Assembly: GCA_022925895.1 (NCBI GenBank)
Contig: JAKSYS010000376.1
Coordinates: 1 to 59,582 of the forward strand
Direction: 5' to 3'
Length of the DNA: 59,582 nucleotides
DNA from: Fragilaria crotonensis
Taxonomy: Eukaryota > Bacillariophyta > Fragilariophyceae > Fragilariales > Fragilariaceae
Both the position numbers and the translations under genes were made by a program. The notes under the pieces were generated by a model. That model ran no database searches, was not told the DNA's origin, and saw only the letters and a program-made list of their open reading frames with translations. Below are positions 1-11,100 of the stretch, piece by piece (position 1 is the first letter of the stretch; every line of letters begins with the position of its first letter).

Positions 1-166
1 GTGTCTACTACAGGAAACTGGACGTACAGTACCCCAACCTGGTCGTACTCCGTACCACTACTTTTACTGTTACTGTTTTCAGTACTCAACCCTGGCGAAG
101 TGAAAAATTCAGACAGTATTCATTTGATCCAGTACCCCAGAGTGGTCATACTCCGTAACAGACGGA

Positions 167-190
167 CGCACGCACGCACGCACGCACGCA
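167..190. repeat. ACGC microsatellite
   Basis: A short run of ACGC units lies just left of a TA-rich stretch. It is simple sequence with no coding meaning. Confidence 0.8.
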
Positions 191-414
191 CACAATTAAT
201 TTATAATATAGTAGGATATAGTAGGATATATATATATAGTATACATATGGCGAATTGAGAACCACCACGGTGGTACTAGTAGGGGTTGAGTACTAGCTAC
301 AGTAGTAGAACTTGAACAGTACTGTAGATGTTGAACCGAATCATCAAAAGTCGAATGAGTCGGTTTTGAGTCGAATCCAAGTTGATGTTGATTTTTCCCG
401 ATTTGCATGCACAC

Positions 415-735
415 CAGAGACGGGAATTTCAAACCCAGCCCACCCAAACCCACGGCCCACCCAAACCCATTGGGTTAAGGGTGGGTTTTGGGTGAGCTCA
501 GGATTTCATGGGTGGGTCTGGGTGGGCCGGCAAATCATAGCAAAAAATGACAGTAGATGTTTGCTACCGGTAGTAGTAGAACCATCTACTCCAGTACTAA
601 CTACTGGGTTTGGGTGGGTTTGGGTAGGTCTTGGTGGATCGTATGGGTTCTGGGTGGTTTTGGGCTGGTACTTCCGTGAGCGTAGCTTTACGTGGGTACC
701 CATGGGTTTGATATTTTCAGAAATTCCCGTCTCTG
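415..735. repeat. G-rich foldback repeat with 16-bp perfect terminal inverted repeats
   Basis: CAGAGACGGGAATTTC at 415-430 is perfectly inverted at 720-735. Inside, the left half is rich in CCCACCCAAACCC on the plus strand and then switches to TGGGTTTGGGTGGG-type sequence up to the right arm, so the single strand can fold on itself and the G-rich strand could form a quadruplex. Size (about 320 bp) and inverted ends fit a non-autonomous foldback or MITE-like element. No target duplication was identified. It sits about 215 bp upstream of the zeaxanthin epoxidase start codon. Confidence 0.6.
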
Positions 736-948
736 ATGCACACATACTGTATCATACGCTGTACACCACACAAACGACAATACGCTAGTACATGCCATAT
801 TGACTACTGTACACTGTATACAGCAGCACATCCGGCTTCCACCCTCCAACTGGATTCGGATTTGACTCCACATCATCAGATCACTTTCTTTTGTTTTTAG
901 AGTCGATGAGACCAAAGTTTTACGACAAATCCAGCATTGCGTAACAAT

Positions 949-2607
949 ATGAAGGTGACAATTCTTGCGCTTTATTTCGTGGCTGCATCGGCGTTCGCCC
1001 CCGCCACCCGCACCCGAGCCAATGTTGGCCTTCGCATGAGTGCAGTGGCAGAGGCTCCCGTTCGGGCACCCGAATCTCCCGATCGCGTCAAGGAAGTGCG
1101 TGAACGGTTCCGCCAGGCTGCCGAGGATGCGGCTCAAGCCAAAGGATGCGCTGCTGGAGACGCAAACGATGAATGGTGGCGAAAACCTCTTGATGAACAG
1201 TACCGTGATGTCACGAAAGACCGTCCCCTCCGAGTATTGGTAGCAGGAGGCGGAGTCGCTGGGTTGGTGACAGCTGCTGCGTGTCATTCCAAGGGAATGG
1301 ATGTAGCTATCTTTGAGCAAGCATCTCAATATGCTCCGTATGGCGGACCGATTCAAATTCAATCCAATGCTCTTCGTGCCTTGGAGCGAATCAACACGAA
1401 AGTATATGATGAGATCCGAAAGGCTGGGACAGTTACTGCGGACCGAGTTTCTGGGCTGAAGATCGGCTACAAAAAGGGTGTCTTCCTTGGACTTGGAAAA
1501 CAATATGAGAAGGGCGATTGGCTCGTTAGATTTGATACACTTCGGCCCGCGCTGCAAGCTGGTCTTCCAGCTACAGTTGTTGTTGATAGACCAGTTATTC
1601 AGCAAATTCTCCTCAATCATGGTATCCCCGAAGGAACAGTTCGAATCAAGAGCCGCATTAAGGACTACGAAGAATTGGGACCAGGAAAAGGACTCAAGGT
1701 CACTCTTGAGGATGGCACCGAGGCCTTTTGTGACGTTCTCGTGGGCGCGGACGGGATTTGGTCGTCTGTTCGTCGAATCATGCATGGCTTAAACAAAGGT
1801 GCAGACGGCTTCGCTGCGTCCGGAGCTGCCGGTGGTGCTCTCAACGAGGCTGAAGCGCGGAAAATGGCCAAAGACAGTGTGTTGATGGCTCAGGGCGCCA
1901 GTCGTCGTTACTCTGGCTTCACCTGCTACGCTGCACTGACTGAACACAAAGCGAGCAACATTGAGGACGTTTCCTATCAGATCCTGCTCGGAAAAGATAA
2001 ATACTTCGTTAGCACTGACGGAGGAGGTGAGCGACAACAATGGTTTGCTTTGATTCGCGAAAGCCCGGGTGGTGTTGATCCGGAACCAACCGAAGAAAAT
2101 CCTACTCCTAAGTTGGATAGGCTCCTTTTTGAATTTAACAACCAAGAGCCGGGAGACCAAAATGGTGATGTGTGGGATGATTTCGCTCACGAACTGTTCA
2201 GAGCAACACCTGAAAAAGACATCAAGAGAAGGGATTTGTACGATGGTGCGCCGCTAGTAACGAAGGGATGGACACATGGTCAAGTTGCTATCTGCGGCGA
2301 CGCCGCCCATCCCATGATGCCAAACCTGGGACAGGGTGGATGCCAGGCCACTGAAGACGGGTACAGATTGGCAGAAGAACTCGCGACAGTAAGACATACG
2401 AAAGATATTGAGGGAGCCCTCAAAGCTTACTATTTGAAGCGCATTCCAAGAACCACCATTATCCAAATTCTTGCGCAACTTGGCAGTGACCTTCTGGTTG
2501 ATTTTGACAAAATGATGACGATCCCACTGGTTGGTCCATTCTTCTTGACAATGACACAACTCACTATGCCATTCGTCCTTCGGTTCTTGTACACTCCTGA
2601 ATTCTAA
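949..2607 (+). CDS. ZEP: Zeaxanthin epoxidase-like FAD monooxygenase, plastid-targeted
   Basis: The 552-residue product is a class A flavoprotein monooxygenase. By family it should epoxidise zeaxanthin to antheraxanthin and violaxanthin, or in diatoms diatoxanthin to diadinoxanthin, in the plastid xanthophyll cycle. The start is the ATG at 949; an upstream in-frame TTG is not needed. Residues 1-15 are a hydrophobic signal peptide followed by ASAFAP at 13-18, the cleavage signature of diatom plastid proteins. FAD-binding GGGVAG is at about 100-105, VGADG at about 265-269, and [16 protein letters not shown], the second FAD/ribityl-binding motif, at about 449-464. There is no C-terminal FHA domain, unlike plant zeaxanthin epoxidase. 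No intron is visible. The gene converges on the TPR gene that ends at 2924. Diatoms carry several paralogues and I cannot say which one this is. Confidence 0.93.
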   Translation: MKVTILALYFVAASAFAPATRTRANVGLRMSAVAEAPVRAPESPDRVKEVRERFRQAAEDAAQAKGCAAGDANDEWWRKPLDEQYRDVTKDRPLRVLVAGGGVAGLVTAAACHSKGMDVAIFEQASQYAPYGGPIQIQSNALRALERINTKVYDEIRKAGTVTADRVSGLKIGYKKGVFLGLGKQYEKGDWLVRFDTLRPALQAGLPATVVVDRPVIQQILLNHGIPEGTVRIKSRIKDYEELGPGKGLKVTLEDGTEAFCDVLVGADGIWSSVRRIMHGLNKGADGFAASGAAGGALNEAEARKMAKDSVLMAQGASRRYSGFTCYAALTEHKASNIEDVSYQILLGKDKYFVSTDGGGERQQWFALIRESPGGVDPEPTEENPTPKLDRLLFEFNNQEPGDQNGDVWDDFAHELFRATPEKDIKRRDLYDGAPLVTKGWTHGQVAICGDAAHPMMPNLGQGGCQATEDGYRLAEELATVRHTKDIEGALKAYYLKRIPRTTIIQILAQLGSDLLVDFDKMMTIPLVGPFFLTMTQLTMPFVLRFLYTPEF

Positions 2608-2923
2608 GAAATTAATTTACCCGTACACTGATTCCTTCAAGCGCAAGGTTTGTTCTCGTCGAGTATCGTAAACAAATGCAACGTCGATATCAACGTGATG
2701 GAGACAAAGCGTTATGGTCGATTCCGCAGCACAATGCTCAGCTTCAAAGGCGTTGCCAAACCCTATAATAAGCTATTTCACATGATCTGAATCACATTGT
2801 CTCTTTTTGTGTCCGAGCCACACATTGCTCGCCATGCATTCACAGAATGCCGAACGAATCGCCGCACTTGCGCTCGGATTTTCTAGCGCGAGCAATGCGA
2901 TATTGTCAAAATGCAGATGATAT

Positions 2924-4632
2924 TCACGCCTTCGGCTGGAGGATGCCGACGCATTTGTGCTCTTCAAGGTAAGCTGCGTGTGCTGGATGGTTCTCAGGGA
3001 ACAAGACGAACGTGACCAGGAACTGGAGAGTCGAGTGAGGATCGCATTCGCATGAAATAAACGTTGATTGCCAAAACGAGCGGTACTTACATTTGGGACC
3101 ACAGTGCGAGAATCTGTGAGGACATCTCGAAGAGTCATAGCAGGGTGGACGCGGACAACTGCAGTGGGATCAGGCTTTGCCCAAAGGCTACCATGCTTTC
3201 GTTTCCAAGCCTTTCGCTGTGTATACAAGTGTTTTCTCTCAATGGCTCTGGCGACGTTTGTCATGTCAGGCCCCTCGTCTCCCTTAAGTGCCCTTGATGC
3301 TTCGTAAAACTTCATCGTTGACGCTTGATCTTTCAAAAGCTCAACACTTTCGGGATGCACAGGTTCTCCCTCGCTCTCAGTACAGTGGACCTCAAAGTAG
3401 ATAGTAAGGTTGCTGCATCTGAACTCGTTGTTAAAGTCCCATTGCATAAGGGTCTCGTCATCATCATGTTCAAGCTCAGGAAACATTTCCACCATGCGCA
3501 TTGCTAACATCTCGGATTCCGCGAAGTGTTGAACGAAGTCGGACTGGTTGTGAGACGGGTAGAGGAACATGCATGGCCAACTCCATTCACCGTTGATAAC
3601 TTCTGGTAGCCTTCCAGAGTGAGGGTGGTGGTGATGCCAATGCGATTCATTACCATCTTCGTCGTCGCCGTCATCATCTGTTACACTATTGACTAGCGGT
3701 ACACGTCCGAGTTTGATCCCACTATCCTTACACCATCTCCACACTTCTTTGACCCGTGCAACGCGCTCCGCTCTCTTGCGCTCACGCTGCTGTCGCAAAT
3801 GACGCGCTTTACGAACCTTGTCAGCCAAGAGTTTCTCCAACTTTTTGAGATCGCTGTTGCCTGGTTCAATGGCAAGTCCACTATCAATTGCGTCACCAGC
3901 AGCTTCCCAAGACTGCAGCATTTGGTGTGCCTTGGCGAGGCGATACCATGCTTTCACATTTTCTTTGTTGTAGATGAGCGCCTTTTCGGAATCATCCCTA
4001 ACATGTCCCCAATTTTTCAACAGCATATGTGCCATTGCAGCATTCGCATAAAGTGTTGATTTTATTTCGTCCAGCTCCCTTTCCGAATATGTAACCTTTT
4101 CAGTGTCTGCCTGAGCCATGTCGCCTTCATTCATGGGTTCCACGCGCTGTGCCCAACCGAATGCTTCGTAGTAATGGTTGACAGCATCTCGGTAATATTG
4201 GACATTCTTCGCTTCATTTCTCTTGCCATTCAAGAACGCTTCATTTCCCTTTTTCTTCAATTCCAGCATCAGTTGCTCGGGAGGGTCATCATACATGAGC
4301 GATGAAAATGCTTCGGCAAGGCCGGACCTGTCGAGTTCTTCTTGACTTCCTGCAAAGATTGGTGGGATGAAGTCATCATCCAAGATTGTCTTAAGGTACG
4401 CCTCGCGCTCGCCAGGAGCCCATCCCTTGCCATTTTCGACCGACAAGGCAATAGCGTCGTTTAACATTCGATCCGTATCGTCCTCCTCTTCCTCGACCCA
4501 TTTCTTTCTGGTCTCCTCCATCTTCGTAAGGAGATCATCAGGCTGATCAATTGCATTTTTACGCATGGTGTGAAGTGATCGGCCTTGGCAAGGTTCAGTG
4601 ATGTTTGGGAACGTCTTCGGAAAATGGGGCAT
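2924..4632 (-). CDS. TPR co-chaperone of the Cns1/TTC4 family (Hsp90/Hsp70 partner)
   Basis: The protein has a charged N-terminal part, three TPR motifs in the middle (beginning at LKKKGNEAF and continuing through LYANAAMAHMLLKNW and KAWYRLAKAHQML) and a C-terminal wheel domain with WPCMFLYPSHNQSDFVQHF, the hallmark of Cns1/TTC4. Family members bind the C-termini of Hsp90 and Hsp70 and support translation and client folding. A 68-nt intron at 3023-3090 (GTAAGT...CCAG) restores the conserved ending FLVTFVLFPENHPAH...ILQPKA; without it the frame runs on into unrelated sequence. I chose the ATG at 4632. A good acceptor (TTTTTCCCCGCAG) lies just upstream at about 4662, and similarity to the family begins around the conserved MPHF residues, so a short upstream exon carrying the true start is possible. 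Confidence 0.88.
3023..3090 (-). other. Intron in the Cns1/TTC4 gene
   Basis: The 68-nt phase-0 intron has donor GTAAGT directly after a Val-Val-Pro-Asn sequence and acceptor CTCTCCAG before Phe-Leu-Val. Splicing moves the frame into the conserved family C-terminus and a stop at 2924-2926. Confidence 0.85.
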
Positions 4633-5148
4633 TTGAGCCCAGATGGCACGAGGAAAATCTTCTGCGGGGAAAAAGAATGAAGGGCTCCCCGGATTTTCGG
4701 GAACACGACGGACGGTGATGATTTCAACCAATACAGATATTCCTGTACGACTCTGCGTGCGAAAGTTCTGTGCCTTGTACTGTACTGTCTACGGATAACA
4801 GGAAAGGTAGAGTACACAGTACACACACGTACACCAACTCACCAACTAACCACTGTTCACTGTTCAGTGTTTAGTCCAGGGTCGCTCCTGCTAGTCCCAA
4901 ACATCGCTTCAACTGCCAGGTACCATTGAGCTGAGGTTGGAGGCAATCCATAGGTCAAGCTTGGAAAACACGTATCTTTCCCCAACGGTGTCGGTTACAG
5001 TGCGGGACATGGATCACAAGTTGCACATCATCATAGTTATCGATTATGATAATACGTAGTACAAGCTACATCACCCTTTCCATGATAGATGTGTCGCCTC
5101 GTCCTTTCAGGACAGATCTGAGTGCGGCCCCGATTGTAAATGCATACA

Positions 5149-5796
5149 TCATACAAAGATGTTACCATTCGAACGATTGCGGCGACGAAAGGAAAGGAAA
5201 CTTCTGCTTCGCTTCGATTCGAACGTTTTACTCTGTTCACTTCGTTCTTGAGTCGCTTTTGCATCTTCATTGTCGTCGTCGACCGGCTCGATAGTATCAA
5301 TATCGGAAAGTATATGGAGTGCAACATCAGAGCGATCATCAGTTTCCGCTGTTGCGACCACAATTTCGTCGTTGTGCGGAGTAAAGCATGACGGAAGGAG
5401 ACTCCATATTTTGGTGGTGAACGAACTTGATTCTGCCTGCTCGTTGGGTCCGGCAACAATACTGTTATCTTGAGCGCATTGGTTTCTGTCAAATACTCCG
5501 TTGCAAATAGTTTTCGCAAATGAATCGGTAACCCATGGTCCCTTCTGCATATTCACTCGCTCCTTGCCTTTTGCAGCATTCTCGGTCGCTGCCGTATGCA
5601 GCGAAGCAAGAGTTTCGCTGGATTCAGTGTTTGATGTAATAGATGAGATATTGCTGATAGAAACATCTCCCCTAGGTGCTTTGGATGACTTGTGTGGACA
5701 AGCTTCCTGAACCTCCAGATTCTCGCCGCTAGAATCCTGATTAGCGTTCTCGTTGGGATTGCGTCGACGAAAGAATCGGAATCGTTGCAAAGCCAT
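5149..5796 (-). CDS. Unknown 215-residue protein with FRRRN motifs at both ends
   Basis: I do not recognise this protein. It starts at an ATG in the favourable context CGCCATGGC. It begins with a basic motif (FRFFRRRNPN) and ends with a very similar one (FLSFRRRNRSNGN); between them the sequence is rich in Ser, Glu, Asp, Asn and Thr and looks disordered. There is no signal peptide or membrane segment. The length of the frame, the good start context and the paired motif argue for a real gene, but no domain supports it. It lies head-to-tail with the Cns1/TTC4 gene, both on the minus strand, with about 0.5 kb of spacer. Confidence 0.5.
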   Translation of the reverse strand: MALQRFRFFRRRNPNENANQDSSGENLEVQEACPHKSSKAPRGDVSISNISSITSNTESSETLASLHTAATENAAKGKERVNMQKGPWVTDSFAKTICNGVFDRNQCAQDNSIVAGPNEQAESSSFTTKIWSLLPSCFTPHNDEIVVATAETDDRSDVALHILSDIDTIEPVDDDNEDAKATQERSEQSKTFESKRSRSFLSFRRRNRSNGNIFV

Positions 5797-6179
5797 GGCG
5801 ATTATCTTCTCCTCAAGAAATCAGGAGCGAAGGGGAGAAGTCTGTCGCAGCCCTTGCCTCGAATGATGTCAATTGTTGCTACGAGGGAAACATCGTACTG
5901 CCGATTTCTTGGTTTTGCCTTCGCTGGTACGCGTGAACTTCGTTGTCCTTCGTCCACATGACTGTATGAAGGCATTTTTTTTGTCTAAATAGAAATGGCA
6001 TTTGGCGAATGAGATTATCGGTTGCGATACAGGTATATTCAATCGCATTCGTTTATGAAGAGATTCATTTCGTGGATTTTGACACGGAATTAACCGTCTC
6101 TGCTTGGTGCTCAATGTGAGAGTGGGAGAGATGCGTTTTTATTGCCAGTTGCCAGCGTGTGTGATCTCTATTCATAGCG

Positions 6180-6345
6180 GAACTCCTCGACACCTCGACT
6201 ACAGTACTGGAGTACTCAGACTACAAGTACTCGGTGCTCGGTGCTCGCTGTAGATGCACTACCAGTACCACTATGTACTACCTCAGTAGTACCGGGTAGT
6301 ACAAGGTACGAGTACGGGTACCTGGAGGTTCCGGAATGTGTTCTG
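6180..6345. repeat. GTAC-rich spacer sequence
   Basis: This stretch is dominated by GTAC, AGTACT and TACCAG-like words. Similar blocks recur in most host spacers of the window (about 14700-14970, 15890-16090, 20920-21060, 42450-42790, 44890-45240, 55310-55450) and are much rarer inside coding regions. No function is visible. Confidence 0.6.
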
Positions 6346-6459
6346 TTTACCTGGTAGTAAAATCACAATCGGCATGTGAGTATGCGCATAGTGAGTATGG
6401 TACACACTACACACTGCACACTACACAGTAAAGATACACCCTTTACCCGCACATCAATG

Positions 6460-7148
6460 GTACCACATAAAAATGGCTTTGACACGATAAATTGGCTTTG
6501 AACCAATCTCTTGTGAAATTCAAGGAACTCTACACAAAAACAATCCATTTTCCATAATTTCACACCGGGACCTATTATAAAGCTCTCCTCAGATAGCCAA
6601 TAGAGATATGTTCTGCTGATAGGAAAGCATTTTAAATGCTCAATTCTCTAAAAAACGCATACTGCAGATGAGACGTCAAAACATTGTTGCACGACCATTT
6701 TTTCACATGTCGAGGATGCCCTCCCAATTTCTACAAGCTACAGTTCTGTATATTTTCATACGTTTGAGAGAATTCCACTTGGTGTTCGTTCTACACTGTG
6801 TGGTACAAACAGCTCGTACAAAACCCTGTACCAATAAGAATTTTGATTGACGATTCACTCATCAAACTCTTGTGAAAAATATAAAGAACGGAATATAAAA
6901 TATTATCTATATATGTTTTTATTTTTATACACGACTTCGAACCAGTAAATGAAAAACGAAGACTTGTATATCATCGATAGGCAATTCAGATCTTGCTCCA
7001 GTACTTTGATCATTCCTCATTGCTGTTGACAAGCAGATGAAGGATCAATGATATAAGAACCGTTCGTTGAACATTTATGTTTCTACGGAGATATAGTAAT
7101 TTAAAACTCTTGTGAAACTATTGGTTCCAAGCCATTTTTATGTGGTAC
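6460..7148. mobile_element. Small non-autonomous element with 20-bp perfect inverted ends
   Basis: GTACCACATAAAAATGGCTT at 6460-6479 is perfectly inverted at 7129-7148, and the similarity continues inward in weaker form through AACCAAT and CTCTTGTGAAA-type words on both sides. The inside is AT-rich (6850-6960) and has no credible coding frame. Size near 690 bp with inverted ends suggests a MITE. A clear target duplication was not found. The right end is only 24 bp from the left end of the P-type transposon, whose terminal sequence is different. Confidence 0.65.
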
Positions 7149-7172
7149 AAGTACTAAAGTACCAGGTGCTAC

Positions 7173-7280
7173 CCAAGGGTACATATATTTTAGAGGGTGG
7201 ACAACGAGTACCAGAAGAGATGTTCGATGTCTCGTTAAAATTGTCCTTCCGTCATCAGTGCCATCACGCACAAAAACTTT
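7173..7280. repeat. Left terminal inverted repeat of the P-type transposon
   Basis: It matches the inverse of 12829-12940, with a few substitutions and short indels. The outermost part up to GGTGGACAACG is the best conserved. Confidence 0.8.
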
Positions 7281-7439
7281 TCACCACTGCAACAACAAAA
7301 GCTCACAACAGCAACAACAACACAACAACTCACTATGTGACCATCGAATGACCCAACCGCAAGCGACTGTTCCCACTGGCGCTCCCATCCAAGCCCAAGT
7401 TCATCTCCACCCACTGCCCAGCACGACTGGCGCTCCATT

Positions 7440-8000
7440 CTCCAATCCTTTGCAAGAATACAGCGAGCTCATCCGTTTGTCGCGCCTGATAAATCCATCC
7501 GCCAGCCATTTGACAGATCCTTCGATCAGACCAATGAGAAGTCATTCTTCCGCCAATCCCATCAATTCCTTCGCACACCCGCCGGTTGCTTAAATGGTTC
7601 TGTCAAGGTATCTCGGCACTGAGTGTCATTAATGACAAGTTCCACGGTCCCATCGCAATTCCGATTGACTGATTGAGCCGAGTGAATGTCGAAGTGATTC
7701 CCCATCCTTGACCGCCGCTTTGAAATATGCCGACACAGAGAAACATCTGCAACAAATTGCACGGTCCTGTTGCGATTCCAATTGACTGGGCCGCCATTGT
7801 TGGAGCCGAGTGACTGCCGACGAAGTCTTTTGAACCCTTCTGGCACCGTGTATTGGACATTCCATCCACAAGTCCCTAGACAAATCCTTCGATCCGTCCA
7901 TCTACCATCCCTTTGGCGGACCGTTTGACCAATACAATGCCAAGTCCTTCCATTAGAAGTCAATATTTTGTTGAGATATCCCGACACCGATGAAGATCAG
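7440..8000. repeat. Imperfect internal repeats in the left part of the P-type transposon
   Basis: A segment around 7634-7690 (CACGGTCCCATCGCAATTCC ... GAGCCGAGTGAATGTCGA) recurs around 7752-7820 (CACGGTCCTGTTGCGATTCC ... GAGCCGAGTGACTGCCGA). A second motif around 7495-7555 (CAGATCCTTCGATCAGACCA) has a diverged copy around 7876-7955. The translated phrases such as HGP(I/V)AIPID suggest a decayed coding repeat, but no open frame covers them and no product can be named. Confidence 0.45.
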
Positions 8001-8183
8001 TGACAACACCTGTGGAGCTCATTCGGATGGCGGTTTTCTCAATATTCTTTCCAGGACGATCACAATTCATGCTTACATTTTATGTTGATATCCTCTAATG
8101 GCACTACCGGTAGTTTGGTGGTGTGGTTCTTCTGCTCAGTTTCCGCTCCTTTCTTCAACGCTGATTTATTCTTCCAGCTCATC

Positions 8184-11100
8184 TTAGATGATGCCTCCCA
8201 ATTCGACACGTAATGGTAACTTTGTTGTGTTGTTTGCATGTCTGCCTGTATACAATTCCTTGAATCGACGGGAAATCATACCTGCCCATGCGTGGATTAT
8301 TTTCTTCGTCAGTGCTACATAAAGTGACTGCAGGATACTCTCATTTTTGTTTTCATTTATCGTCTCGTTGTAACTGGAATTGCAACATGACCAAAAGATT
8401 CGTTTCAGATTCTGAGAACTATGGACATCGGCAACATGGTCCTCGATAGCCCTGTTGCCTTTTTGAAGCAATGTTTGGACTGTCAACTCTTTCACCTTCG
8501 TCGTGAGGCTCCGACCAAATCCGATGAACCTAATTGCAACCCAATGTGAGGCCACCTTTATTTAAAAGTTGGTTGGCAAAGGGATAGCAGTTCTTCATGT
8601 AGTGATCATCGTGGATTACCTCATGGTGAAGCACGGACATTTTGTCCAGTAATGCAAGGTGTTCCTCATTGTCGTGTTGCTCGTTTTCCAGTTTCTGCTT
8701 TAAGGAAAAAATAGACCAACCAAAGAAACGCTGCACTTGATTCATGAGCTCTTCCTGGGAAGCAATGTTGTTGGCCTTCGACTGATGCGGTAAAGCAGTC
8801 TCTACCTTTTCAGTTTGTTTTTCTGACAGCCTTACAGACATGGCATCGTACACCCACTCCAACAATACGTCAGACAAGCGTTGTATTAAAAGACACACTG
8901 GTGCATCGTTTGTTCTCAGACAGGCAGGCAATGCATCATTTACATATTTCCACGGAGGGAGATTCCTCTCCTTCATCAGTTTGTACAATCGGTGGTGGTA
9001 TGAAGAGAGAACATTCTTCCGAATCTTGAAAGTTGACGCTTCATATAAGTTCCGAAACAGATGAGACAGGATGCACGAACAAGCTGCGTTGAAATTGATT
9101 TCATCGTCTTCTTCCAGACAGCATAGAGATTTGTACCAACCCTCATTGGAAGTAAAAATTGCGAGCTTCAACGTGGCTACAAAATCCTTTTCGTCCGCTA
9201 GGAGCAGGCCTAGAAAGCCGCATGCTTCAAGCCTTTGTTTTGCTTTGCCCTCGAGTATCTCTAGCATTCGTTTGTAGCCCGATGAAAGACTTGATTTGAT
9301 AATTCCTCCAAATATTATTTGCACTTGATAAATAGTTGTGGCTCTGGCTTGAATTTCTTTTCGACGCGACAGGAAATTTGCGAAAATTCGGTCTCGCTCA
9401 GCATCTTTTCTGTTCAGCAAATCTAACATTCCTGACATGTCGACATCAGGAATGTCCTCACTGGCATATGCTGGCTTGTTGAATGTCTTTACCACAGCAA
9501 CCGCTTCGGTGGAGCTTTGAACTGCAATCGATGTGCAAAATCCCTGCGGTGTATCTCTGTTTTGACTTCTTGCCAATGAAAATACGGACTCAATAGAGCT
9601 CAAATTCGAGTGACTGACCAGAATGAAATCAGGTGGGTTGCTCGACTTGAATAAGGCTAGTCGACAGTACTCAAAGAAACCTCGCACACTCATCCGCAGA
9701 TTTTTGTAGGTTATTGATGATACAAAGTGCTTGGACCGATCCTTTTTTGTTAGGCCGACATCAAGATTTTCATACCACTTGTCATAGAACTCGTCCACAA
9801 ATGTTTTTATCATTGCCTCATGGGCATCGATGTTGTCCTTTGTTATAGTAACTTCTCTATTCAAGAAAAAATCATTGAAAATAGCGCCGACCACACTGGT
9901 GTATTCCAATGTATTCAAAGCTGATCGAATGTGGTACGGCGTATGAGAAGTCACCATCCTCCGGAATATTGGAATTGCATTCCGATATATTTTTTGAGCG
10001 TTCCCCAGGTCGAGCTCCTTCATTTTATTACTGCACATCAGGGAGTTGGCAAGAAAGAGACACTGTTCAATCAAGGTTTCCCGGGCTGAAGGAGCTTTGG
10101 CATAGGACACACACATGGTGGAGTATGAGTCGACATCAACGGAAGCCTGACGAAGTTTGGTGATTTGGGGTTGTCTCATGATGTCGCGATTGTAGCACTC
10201 TTCGATTTCTGTCCAACCAAAATGGGTTTCGTGCATTTTTAGTAATCGCGAGCCATTCGGATGGCTTCGTAGAAGCTGGTTGCGTCTTGCCTTCAGATTG
10301 TGCGATGAGCAGTGGTAGGCAGCCACCAATTGGGTTGGATCTATATGGTTTGCAAACGTAACCGCCTCTTTCGATGGATAACCTGTCACGGAGAATTTGG
10401 TATTAGCGGATCTAAGCAAATCAACAAACTTCACATTTTGCCCAGCAGCATCATTCAACAAACCCAAAATTCGGACCCCAATCAGCTCACAGTGCCCTGC
10501 CACCCTCAAAAACTGTCTGAGTAATTCATCGCCCGTGAGGGATCCGTTGTTGTAGAAAAACTCGAGGTTATGTGCGACATTTTTTGTGGTTCTTAGTCTC
10601 CAAAGGTTTACATACATTGCCGGCTTGTATGAAAGACACAAGTCCATCGCACCTTGTCTTTTGCGGTTAGACTTAGGCATTGTAGCTCCGTTTTTGGCAT
10701 CAGGTTTGTCAGCTTCTGCATCATCTTGCTCGTCGTCCATCGCGCCGGAAGCCGCCAAAAATAGGTTTGAAACTTCAACTTCTGGTAAAAGCTGGTTGAA
10801 TTCATCGAGTGATGCAGCCAGACCAACCATATGATTGTTGGAACAATTCCAATACACATCATTAACAAGCTTCAATTCATCATGCATAAGATGTGCATCA
10901 ATGCACCCTTCAATTTTCGACGCATGCATGTCATGAAACCAGCAGTACAGTTTGGCACATTTGCCTTCGTTCACGCGATTCCCTCTTAGGATTCCCTTCA
11001 GGAGTGATTGTGACGGCATTATGTCCACTGACAAATTTCTGTGCACAGCGTATCCTTTCTTGCATCGCATCCAGAGCGAGAGGGCTGCTCGAAGAGTCAT

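Larger units (their letters stand above)
1..936. other. Left spacer, upstream region of the zeaxanthin epoxidase gene
   Basis: No gene is supported here. The visible content is an (ACGC)n tract near 167-190, a short TA-rich tract near 205-245, and a G-rich foldback repeat at 415-735 listed separately. The open frames that cross the region are low-complexity translations of the GGGTTTGGGT-like sequence and have no sign of coding. The last 200 bases before 949 must contain the promoter and 5' UTR of the zeaxanthin epoxidase gene, but I cannot identify a core element. Confidence 0.6.

Noticed and set aside
165-195. Possible CRISPR-like or telomeric array at the left edge
   Set aside because: It is a plain ACGC microsatellite; there are no repeat-spacer units, and the genome is eukaryotic.
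312-788. Open frame of 158 residues over the G-rich foldback
   Set aside because: It is a translation of GGGTTTGGGT-type sequence (repeated Gly-Trp-Val) and is mirrored on the other strand; no coding signal.
688-1785. 365-residue minus-strand frame overlapping the epoxidase
   Set aside because: It is antisense to a convincing plastid-targeted zeaxanthin epoxidase and has no domain of its own.
7258-7593. Gln/Asn-rich plus-strand frame inside the P-type element
   Set aside because: It begins inside the terminal repeat region, is low complexity and has no matching domain; more likely chance.
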